Source: Actinomycetes bacterium
GTDB lineage: Bacteria > Actinomycetota > Coriobacteriia > Coriobacteriales > Eggerthellaceae
Direction of reading: 5' to 3'
Assembly (NCBI GenBank): GCA_023395755.1
Contig: JAEWYG010000023.1
Coordinates: 1-5,702 of the forward strand
DNA: 5,702 nt
Shown here: positions 1-4,980 of the stretch, one piece after another
How positions within the stretch are numbered: the stretch's first letter is position 1
Layout: every line of letters begins with the position of its first letter
Translations under genes and position numbers: made by a program
Notes under the pieces: model-generated
Told to the model about the DNA's origin: nothing
The model's input: only the letters and a program-made list of their open reading frames with translations
The model's database searches: none

Positions 1-855
1 GCGCTTACGGCGATCACCGAAGCCAGGAGCCTTGATGGCAACACAATTGAACGTGCCACGCAGTTTGTTCAGCAGAATGGTGGCCAGAGCCTCGCCTTCA
101 ACGTCTTCAGCGACGATGAACAGCGGACGGCCAGACTTCATGATGTCCTCCAGCAGCGGCACCATATCCTGAATGCTGGTTACCTTCTGGTCGGTAAGCA
201 GAATATAGGGGTCGTTCAGCACGGCCTCCATCTTCTCCATATCGGTAGCCATGTACGGCGAGATGTAGCCACGCTCATATTGCATACCCTCGACGATATC
301 CATCTCGAGACCGAACGTCTGGCTCTCCTCGACAGAGATAGCGCCATCCTTGCCTACAGCCTCCATAGCTGCAGCGATCTTCGAACCAATCTCCGCATCG
401 CCAGCGGAAATGGTACCGACGTTGGCAATCTGGGCTTCCGTAGACACCGGAGTAGCGTCGGCCTTGATGGCCTCAACCACGGCGTCGGTAGCCTTCTGGA
501 TACCGCGACGAATACCCAGTGCATCGGCACCAGCGGTTACGTTACGCAGGCCCTCGGACACGATAACGTCAGCCAGCAGCGTAGCCGTCGTCGTACCGTC
601 GCCGGCCACATCGTTGGTCTTAACGGCAACTTCGCGCACCAACTGGGCGCCCATGTTTTCAATAGGGTCTTCCAGTTCAACTTCCTTGGCTACCGTCACA
701 CCGTCGTTAGTGATGGTGGGGGCACCATAGGACTTCTCCAGTGCCACGTAGCGGCCCTTGGGGCCAAGCGTGACCTTTACTGCATCGGCCAGCTTGCTTA
801 CACCAGCAGCAAGAGCACTGCGGGCTTCTGCCTCAAACTTAATTTCTTTCGCCAT
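1..855 (-). CDS. groL: 60 kDa chaperonin GroEL, N-terminal 285 residues (runs off left edge)
   Basis: ATP-driven cytosolic chaperonin that encloses unfolded proteins together with the GroES lid. I translated this frame by hand from the ATG at 855 to the window edge. It stays open and matches the GroEL family throughout: the nucleotide-binding segment LGPKGRYVAL at residues 30-39, TITNDGVTVAKEVELED near 47-63, the ATPase segment AGDGTTTATLLA at 84-95, VEGMQYERGYISPY in the intermediate/apical region, and KAPGFGDRRKR at the cut end. D51 and D86 correspond to the catalytic aspartates known as D52 and D87 in E. coli. About 285 of roughly 540 residues are present; the rest lies beyond position 1. 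A Shine-Dalgarno AAAGGA about 10 nt upstream supports the start. It is the second gene of the operon, 166 bp after groES. The phrase GPKGRYVALEKS suggests Coriobacteriia, by recollection only. Confidence 0.98.
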   Translation of the reverse strand, partial: MAKEIKFEAEARSALAAGVSKLADAVKVTLGPKGRYVALEKSYGAPTITNDGVTVAKEVELEDPIENMGAQLVREVAVKTNDVAGDGTTTATLLADVIVSEGLRNVTAGADALGIRRGIQKATDAVVEAIKADATPVSTEAQIANVGTISAGDAEIGSKIAAAMEAVGKDGAISVEESQTFGLEMDIVEGMQYERGYISPYMATDMEKMEAVLNDPYILLTDQKVTSIQDMVPLLEDIMKSGRPLFIVAEDVEGEALATILLNKLRGTFNCVAIKAPGFGDRRKR

Positions 856-989
856 GATTCGCTATTCCTTTCAGATTGCGTATCTTTAACTACTACTTGT
901 GGGTTTTCCGGTCAAGCCGAAACGATAGAGCATCAACCTAAAACAACGGGGGTTTTCGTGATGAATCGTATAGCTGTGAAGCTTAAACT

Positions 990-1018
990 AGACGGTCGCC
1001 ACGAGAAGCCGCCAGTCT
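990..1018 (-). other. possible intercistronic hairpin between groES and groL
   Basis: Just after the groES stop the transcript can fold AGAC(U)GGCG against CG(A)CCGUCU: eight pairs, two single-base bulges and an 11-nt loop. No U-tract follows, so it is not an intrinsic terminator. It could be an mRNA processing or stability element in the 166-bp groES-groL gap. No second promoter or CIRCE copy was found in that gap. Weak support. Confidence 0.3.
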
Positions 1019-1021
1019 GCC

Positions 1022-1309
1022 TTACGCGAACACCGCGTACAGGTCGTCGGCACGCAAGATCATGACGTCTTCGCCATCCACCGTGATCTCGGTTCCACCG
1101 TATTTACCATACAGAACCTTGTCGCCCTCTTTCACGGGCATGGGCAGCAAGTTGCCATCTTTATCCAGCTTTCCAGCACCCACAGCCAGCACCGTACCCG
1201 TCTGGGGCTTTTCCTTCGCTTCGGTTGCCAGATACAGACCGGATGCCGTCGTCGACTCCGCCTCGTCCTGCTTGATGATGACGCGGTCACCCAATGGTTT
1301 CAAATTCAT
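1022..1309 (-). CDS. groES: 10 kDa co-chaperonin GroES
   Basis: Heptameric lid that caps GroEL and drives substrate encapsulation. The 95-residue length is typical of the family. It opens with the family start NLKPLGDRVIIKQDEAE (residues 2-18). The mobile-loop region TTASGLYLATEAKEKPQTGTV spans about 20-40, PVKEGDKVLYGKYGGTEI about 58-75, and it ends in the usual EDVMILRADDLYAV. The ATG at 1309 is preceded by AAAGGAAGG at good spacing. It is the first gene of the groES-groL operon, transcribed leftward from the promoter at 1426-1453, with an approximately 110-nt leader containing the CIRCE operator. No unusual residues seen. Confidence 0.98.
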   Translation of the reverse strand: MNLKPLGDRVIIKQDEAESTTASGLYLATEAKEKPQTGTVLAVGAGKLDKDGNLLPMPVKEGDKVLYGKYGGTEITVDGEDVMILRADDLYAVFA

Positions 1310-1387
1310 ATCTTTGCCTTCCTTTCGTCCGTCTCTTTTCCGAAACTGGTTGAACGTTTCTATTTAACCACTCCGTGTTAGTGACTG

Positions 1388-1415
1388 CTAGCACTCTTTA
1401 GGTAACGAGTGCTAA
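1388..1415 (-). promoter_or_regulatory. CIRCE operator (HrcA binding site) of groES-groL
   Basis: An inverted repeat with arms CTAGCACTC (1388-1396) and GAGTGCTAA (1407-1415) matches the CIRCE consensus arms TTAGCACTC/GAGTGCTAA except for one base at the outer end. The established repressor is HrcA, which releases the site on heat stress. The site begins a few bases downstream of the predicted transcription start, where it could block transcription and also form a leader hairpin. The spacer is 10 nt (1397-1406) rather than the usual 9. Confidence 0.9.
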
Positions 1416-1425
1416 ACATTGCGTT

Positions 1426-1453
1426 ATCATAGCAGCATTGACGACGAATGCAA
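1426..1453 (-). promoter_or_regulatory. sigma70-type promoter of groES-groL
   Basis: On the minus strand, -35 TTGCAT (1453-1448) and -10 TATGAT (1431-1426) are separated by 16 bp. The predicted start is near 1419, directly upstream of the CIRCE operator. The fit between hexamers, spacing and operator position makes this the likely heat-inducible promoter of the operon. Confidence 0.75.
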
Positions 1454-1493
1454 GATAATTTGAGAAAATATGAGCCTGTAAGACTAAGGTTTT

Positions 1494-1525
1494 AAAGAAT
1501 TGTCAAACGATCGTCACAATTCTTT
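1494..1525 (-). terminator. AT-rich 10-bp inverted repeat after the response regulator, possible terminator
   Basis: Perfect arms AAAGAATTGT and ACAATTCTTT enclose 12 nt, which themselves contain the palindrome ACGATCGT. The repeat begins 3 bp past the regulator stop codon and lies before the groE promoter, where a terminator for the kinase-regulator operon is expected. The stem is AT-rich and its 3' arm ends in UUCUUU before AAAACC, so it lacks a classic GC stem plus U-run. It may be a weak terminator, an RNA-stability element or a protein-binding palindrome. Confidence 0.5.
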
Positions 1526-1527
1526 CA

Positions 1528-2328
1528 CTACCATTCGCGCAGTTTCACCAAGCCGCCTTCGTAGGCACGCACCACCAGCTGTGCCCGATCGTGAGCTTCT
1601 AGTTTTGCCATAATGCGCGCGAGATGTGTTTTAACGGTTGCAGGCGAAATAAAAAGATCGGACCCGATTTCATCATTTGCCAAACCGCGAGCCACCAGCA
1701 CGAGTATTTCACGCTCCCGATCGGTAAGCGTCGCAAACGGATCGTCGTTCGAAGACCCCACAGCGTCAGATGTCGGACGCGTGCGTACAAATGTCTCGAC
1801 CAAGCGACGCATGACCGAGGGCTGGATGAGCGCATCGCCCTTGGCAACCACCCGAATAGCAGCAGCGATGTCGTCAGGTTCGGCATCTTTCAACATAAAC
1901 CCACTAGCACCCGCCGCCAGTGCGTCGTATACATACTCGTCGATATCGAAAGTGGTTAAAATAAGCACGTGCGTACCTACAAGCTGAGGATCGTCCATAA
2001 TCGCACGTGTTGCTTCGATGCCATTTTCCACCGGCATGCGAATATCCATCAGTACCACATCGGGGTGCGCCTCACGCACGCGCTCAACCGCTTGACGTCC
2101 ATCACCCGCCTCACCTACTACCTTAAGATCGGGATACGATGAGAGGATGAGTCGAAACCCGCTGCGAACCAGATCTTGGTCGTCGGCAATCACCACGCGC
2201 AATACGGTATCGTTGAGCCGCTGTTCGTCGGCATACTGAGCCGCTTGCGCGCTACGTTGCCGCAGCCGCTCCTGCACAGCGCGGTACGTATCATCCTGAA
2301 AACTGCCTCCAATAAGCTGCTCAGACAC
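1528..2328 (-). CDS. NarL/FixJ-family response regulator with 41-residue N-terminal extension
   Basis: Phosphorylation-controlled transcription factor and partner of the adjacent kinase; target genes unknown. The receiver domain occupies about 43-160: acidic pair D49/D50, phospho-acceptor D95 in VVLMDIRMP, switch T125/T126, and K147 in GFMLKDA. After a linker rich in T, S and D (180-197), a LuxR-type DNA-binding domain spans about 198-260, with LTDREREIL and the recognition part ISPATVKTHLARIMAKL. The GTG start at 2328 is preceded by GGGGG about 7 nt away and overlaps the end of the kinase gene by 8 bp (GTGTCTGA), so the two are probably translationally coupled. This start leaves 41 residues ahead of the receiver fold, rich in Q, R, A and E and probably helical, which is uncommon for the family. 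A TTG at 2202 would give the usual length but has no visible ribosome binding site. 266 residues; typical members have about 210-220. Confidence 0.93.
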   Translation of the reverse strand: MSEQLIGGSFQDDTYRAVQERLRQRSAQAAQYADEQRLNDTVLRVVIADDQDLVRSGFRLILSSYPDLKVVGEAGDGRQAVERVREAHPDVVLMDIRMPVENGIEATRAIMDDPQLVGTHVLILTTFDIDEYVYDALAAGASGFMLKDAEPDDIAAAIRVVAKGDALIQPSVMRRLVETFVRTRPTSDAVGSSNDDPFATLTDREREILVLVARGLANDEIGSDLFISPATVKTHLARIMAKLEAHDRAQLVVRAYEGGLVKLREW

Positions 2329-3547
2329 GCGATGCCCCCGTTCCTCCCAACGGAAGGCTCACGCGCACAGCAAACCCTCCTTGGGCTCGATCTCCCACCC
2401 AAAAGGTGCCGTCGAGCAAACCAACACGCTCAGCCATGCCGTCGATGCCGTGCCTACCCGCCGGGAGAACACCGCCGCGACCGCAACCGTCATCCTCAAC
2501 ATCAAGCCGTACCATATCACCGTCGAGTTTCAAGCGCATAACAGCGGTATGAGCATGCGCATGACGCACGATGTTTGTCGCAGCCTCGCGCGCAATGCCA
2601 TAGAGAGCAACGTCAACGTAAGCGGGCACACGCGCACGATCGTAGCCTCCCATATCCAGAATCGCATCCACACCAGCATTCCTTAAATAGGTCGCAAGAT
2701 CCTCCATACGCTCGGTACCGGCAGTAGGCTCGGTTTCGACTGCATCGTCGCGGCGTAGCACACCAATCATGCTACGAATTTCTTCAAGGGCATCCTTTGC
2801 CGTCGTACGCGCCGAGGCAATAGCTTGCTTCGCTGCGGCAGGATCGCGGTCGACCAGGCGCTCGGCAGCAGCCGCTTGAATACTTACTGCCGACAGCGAA
2901 TGTGCCGTAATATCGTGCACCTCACGAGCAATACGAACACGCTCCTCTTCCACCCGACGGCCAGCTTCCTCTCCGCAAGCGCGCTCTGCCTCTAGGGCAC
3001 GCTGTTCCGTTTCAACCACGTATGCACGGTGAGTGCGGTAGGAGTACCCCGCCAACGCAGCCGCCACCGCAAACGCAATGTTTTGGAAGCGTGTAAAAAA
3101 AACAAGACTAGCAGTGCGCGCCGACATATCAACAAAAAGCAGCCCTGCCACCGCAAGGGAAGCGGCAACGAGCGCCTCAACACGTCCTCGCTCACTTGCG
3201 ATAGTATAAAGAGCCACCGCGGGCCCGATCATCGTGAGGGAAAGGCCTCGAAATGAACTTTGTAGCCCCAAGAAGGTAATCATAACAAACAGAAACACCG
3301 GCCAAGGAAACCGCCTGCGCACCACGAGCGGCAATGTTGTAAGCGCCAGTGCAACGAATACCGATGCATCGGGCACCACGTTCACCATGCCAAGATACTG
3401 ACGCAATGCCAGATCATGCACTATAAATGACGATGACGTAACCATAAGTTGCACGCAACCGAACAGAAGGGCTGCCACAGCAACACACACATCGACACCC
3501 CAGTCTTTGGGTGACATCAGACGATTATTGACTAAAAAGTTTTCCAT
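2321..3547 (-). CDS. membrane sensor histidine kinase, HisKA_3 (NarX/DesK-like) family
   Basis: Cytoplasmic-membrane sensor that autophosphorylates and passes the phosphate to the response regulator overlapping its 3' end. The 408 residues start with about six hydrophobic helices (roughly 17-36, 62-76, 82-98, 104-118, 123-140, 148-168) joined by short loops, so there is no large extracellular sensor domain and the signal may be sensed in or at the membrane. A charged helix (about 173-205, many E and R) leads to the HisKA_3 phosphorylation box RIAREVHDITAHSLS with H211. The ATPase domain shows an N-box REAATN (320-325), DDGCG (352-356) and RHGIDGMAER (365-374). All key residues are present. 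The ATG at 3547 has no strong ribosome binding site (only GGGTG nearby); M11 is an alternative start. The ligand cannot be inferred. Confidence 0.95.
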   Translation of the reverse strand: MENFLVNNRLMSPKDWGVDVCVAVAALLFGCVQLMVTSSSFIVHDLALRQYLGMVNVVPDASVFVALALTTLPLVVRRRFPWPVFLFVMITFLGLQSSFRGLSLTMIGPAVALYTIASERGRVEALVAASLAVAGLLFVDMSARTASLVFFTRFQNIAFAVAAALAGYSYRTHRAYVVETEQRALEAERACGEEAGRRVEEERVRIAREVHDITAHSLSAVSIQAAAAERLVDRDPAAAKQAIASARTTAKDALEEIRSMIGVLRRDDAVETEPTAGTERMEDLATYLRNAGVDAILDMGGYDRARVPAYVDVALYGIAREAATNIVRHAHAHTAVMRLKLDGDMVRLDVEDDGCGRGGVLPAGRHGIDGMAERVGLLDGTFWVGDRAQGGFAVRVSLPLGGTGASRV

Positions 3548-3644
3548 ACACCCATACTACGCGACGCACCCGTCAAGCACCATACACCGACAGGGGTATT
3601 TTCCCTCCTCGTACGGCCAGAAAAGCACCGACCGAACCTGAACA

Positions 3645-3673
3645 TATACACCAACACGCCTTCGATACCTCAA
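3645..3673 (-). promoter_or_regulatory. candidate promoter of the kinase-regulator operon
   Basis: On the minus strand, TTGAGG (3673-3668) and TGTATA (3650-3645) are 17 bp apart, giving a leader of about 90 nt. The -10 match is modest. It diverges from the toxin-antitoxin promoter, which uses the same -35 hexamer 40 bp away on the other strand. No clear operator was identified for this promoter. Confidence 0.3.
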
Positions 3674-3712
3674 AGCAACAACCTTGTAGCACAGTGAAAT
3701 CTACATCTTCCC

Positions 3713-3741
3713 TTGAGGTCGCCCGACCAATCTCATATAAT
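3713..3741 (+). promoter_or_regulatory. promoter of the HEPN/MNT toxin-antitoxin operon
   Basis: TTGAGG (3713-3718), a 17-bp spacer and a perfect TATAAT (3736-3741). The expected start site is near 3748, leaving a leader of about 26 nt with AGGAG at 3763-3767, six bases before the ATG at 3774. The -10 box and start site lie inside the 33-bp palindrome, indicating tight repression by a protein bound there. Confidence 0.8.
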
Positions 3742-3764
3742 ATATTACAAATATATTATATGAG
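3732..3764. promoter_or_regulatory. 33-bp palindromic operator, probably bound by the RHH domain of the antitoxin
   Basis: Two perfect 15-bp arms, CTCATATAATATATT (3732-3746) and AATATATTATATGAG (3750-3764), flank ACA. The dyad centre coincides with the predicted transcription start. Only the right arm would be transcribed from this promoter, so the repeat is better explained as a DNA operator than as an RNA hairpin. Its downstream edge touches the Shine-Dalgarno. The repressor is inferred to be the ribbon-helix-helix domain encoded immediately downstream, by analogy with autoregulated toxin-antitoxin operons. Confidence 0.8.
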
Positions 3765-3773
3765 GAGAGCACC

Positions 3774-4235
3774 ATGACAGGAGCGGTTTCAATATATTTG
3801 CGCGACGACCTCTTGCGAAGGCTTGATGCGGCAGTCGAACGCTCCGCGCGAGAAGACCGCGCGCATGGATTAACAGGCAGACAGGTAACAAATCGCTCCA
3901 AACTGATCGAACGCATTGTCGAAGGTTATCTCAACGAGAAAACCAACCTTGATGTCGATGAGATTCGCTACCACGTAGTCTCCCTTGCCGAAGAGTACGG
4001 CGCCGCCAAGGTTTCTCTTTTCGGTTCGTTCGCGCGCGGCGAAGCGAGCGAGGCAAGCGACGTTGATATTCTCCTAGAAAAGGGCAGTATCAAGGGGCTT
4101 CGCGTTCTCGATTTCCAAGACGCGCTGAGCGAGCGAATCGGACGATCGGTCGACGTAGTAACCACCGCAGGGGCAAGCGACAGATTCCTTGAGAATATCC
4201 GAAAAGACGAAGTGGTACTTTATGAAGCAGGCTGA
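3774..4235 (+). CDS. fused RHH DNA-binding / MNT nucleotidyltransferase antitoxin (MntA-like)
   Basis: Predicted antitoxin of a HEPN/MNT pair. In characterised pairs the MNT protein AMPylates the tyrosine of the HEPN toxin's RX4HXY motif and silences it. Residues 1-55 resemble a ribbon-helix-helix domain: strand AVSIYLR (4-10), helix A about 11-27, helix B in RSKLIERIVEGYL (41-53). The link between the helices is longer than usual, about 28-40. Residues 60-150 are a minimal nucleotidyltransferase with GSFARG (84-89), metal-binding D96 and D98 in SDVD, and a candidate third acidic residue D127 in SVDVV. All catalytic positions look intact. At 153 residues it is about 50 longer than ordinary MntA, the excess being the DNA-binding domain. 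The ATG at 3774 has a clear AGGAG. The gene overlaps the toxin by 14 bp and is probably repressed by its own product at the palindrome upstream. Confidence 0.9.
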   Translation: MTGAVSIYLRDDLLRRLDAAVERSAREDRAHGLTGRQVTNRSKLIERIVEGYLNEKTNLDVDEIRYHVVSLAEEYGAAKVSLFGSFARGEASEASDVDILLEKGSIKGLRVLDFQDALSERIGRSVDVVTTAGASDRFLENIRKDEVVLYEAG

Positions 4236-4569
4236 CCGCGACAACGAACAGCTGGGCGTTATCCTGCGCTACTGCGAGCGACTCAATGTTACCATCGAGC
4301 GTTTTGGCTCGTCGTTTGCCGCGTTCGCCTGCGACATTCCCTTCCAGGACAGCTGCTCGCTTTGCCTCATCCAAATCGGTGAAGCAACCGCACGCTTATC
4401 GGATAACTTTAAAGCAGCCCACCCCGAAATCGACTGGAAACGTATCTACGGCATGCGCTGCCATCTGGTACACGGCTACGAGGCATTCGATGCCGAAATA
4501 GCCTGGGATGCCGTTGAACGTTGCATCCCGCCCCTGCGCGAATTCTGCGACATGCACTTTCTCCGATGA
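4222..4569 (+). CDS. HepT-like HEPN-domain toxin (DUF86 family)
   Basis: Predicted toxin of the pair. Characterised HepT proteins are RNases and are neutralised by AMPylation by their MNT partner. The 115 residues fit the DUF86/HepT pattern: helical N-terminus, IQIGEATARLS (50-60), HPEIDWKRIYGMR (67-79) and the catalytic RCHLVHGY with R79, H84 and Y86 (RX4HXY). The residue after the catalytic arginine is cysteine (C80), where the family usually has asparagine. Y86, the expected modification target, is present. I chose the ATG at 4222, which overlaps the antitoxin end by 14 bp, because it begins the family-like region MKQADRDNEQLG. An in-frame TTG at 4189 would add 11 residues but has no advantage. 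No good ribosome binding site precedes the ATG, so translation probably depends on coupling to the antitoxin. Confidence 0.9.
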   Translation: MKQADRDNEQLGVILRYCERLNVTIERFGSSFAAFACDIPFQDSCSLCLIQIGEATARLSDNFKAAHPEIDWKRIYGMRCHLVHGYEAFDAEIAWDAVERCIPPLREFCDMHFLR

Positions 4570-4653
4570 TTCTTTCAAGATTTACTGCATAATAATCGGT
4601 AAAAACATCCAATGAAATCGAAGGAATCGTTACAAGTGATGCCCGCATTGCCG
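4570..4653. other. short gap after the toxin gene; weak hairpin, no clear terminator
   Basis: Between the toxin stop and the lipoprotein remnant there is no supported gene. A 7-bp plus-strand hairpin (TTTACTG at 4581-4587, CGGTAAA at 4597-4603, one wobble) lacks a following T-run and is a poor terminator. One minus-strand frame stays open here and may be the decayed continuation of the lipoprotein gene, but no homologous family is recognised. Confidence 0.3.
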
Positions 4654-4806
4654 CTAAACGCTTTCGCTTGCAGTCGCATCTGCCGCCGCCGATGGCTCTT
4701 CTTTGGAGGCAGGTTGCGGGGAGGAACAGGAGCAGACGAACAAGGCTGACGCAACACAGAGAGCGACTACCCCCACCCGCCACTTACTCTTCACGAAACC
4801 GAGCAT
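4654..4806 (-). pseudogene. lipoprotein N-terminal fragment (signal peptide plus linker), probable remnant
   Basis: A 50-residue reading frame from ATG 4806, with AAGGGG about 9 nt upstream. It begins with basic residues (K6, K8, R10), then a hydrophobic stretch VGVVALCVASALFV (11-24) and a lipobox VCSC with C27 as the likely lipidated cysteine. After C27 comes a low-complexity linker rich in S, P, A and E (28-50). This is the usual start of an exported, membrane-anchored lipoprotein, but translation stops at residue 50 before any folded domain. It therefore looks like the surviving 5' end of a larger gene, cut by a frameshift or by rearrangement between the toxin-antitoxin module and the IS. 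A genuine tiny lipoprotein is possible. The same frame is open upstream to 4980, but that part lies across the IS end and is not supported as coding. Confidence 0.55.
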
Positions 4807-4914
4807 ACACACCAGCCCCTTCAGAACCGCCTTCCCATAGCACCGCAAAATCAGTATATCCCCTCCCCCCGAGCTACTATGCAAGAAAAGAGGCTGTATC
4901 AAAAGTCCCTTAAT

Positions 4915-4955
4915 AGAAAAGAGTCGGAACCCTTCATCGGTTTCGACTCTTTTCT
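4915..4955 (-). terminator. hairpin terminator at the transposase 3' end
   Basis: Arms AGAAAAGAGTCG (4915-4926) and CGACTCTTTTCT (4944-4955) pair perfectly over 12 bp. After an A-C mismatch the stem continues with AACC/GGTT around a 7-nt loop. U-rich 3' arms exist on both strands, so it can stop transcription leaving the transposase and also transcription entering the element from outside. Confidence 0.8.
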
Positions 4956-4980
4956 TCTGAAAATAAGGTCGAACACACAT

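Noticed and set aside
280..1065. Long plus-strand open frame opposite groL and the groES end
   Set aside because: Antisense shadow of groL; low-complexity composition without a recognisable domain, while the minus-strand frame is clearly GroEL.
1501..1506. Minus-strand TTGACA as a second groE promoter -35
   Set aside because: No acceptable -10 at 16-18 bp (best TCTTAC), and the hexamer lies within the inverted repeat; the promoter at 1426-1453 is much better.
3685..3705. Small inverted repeat TGTAG/CTACA between the divergent promoters as a regulator site
   Set aside because: Only five-base arms 11 nt apart; expected by chance and not repeated elsewhere.
4189..4221. TTG start giving an 11-residue longer HEPN toxin
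   Set aside because: No ribosome binding site and no family-like residues; the ATG at 4222 fits the HepT pattern better.
4859..4870. G-rich minus-strand tract as a possible G-quadruplex
   Set aside because: Only two close G runs; later runs are short and distant, so four-run folding is not well supported.
4807..4980. Minus-strand extension of the lipoprotein frame to 4980
   Set aside because: Crosses the IS end and its terminator; protein sequence is not family-like, and a good start with a ribosome binding site lies at 4806.
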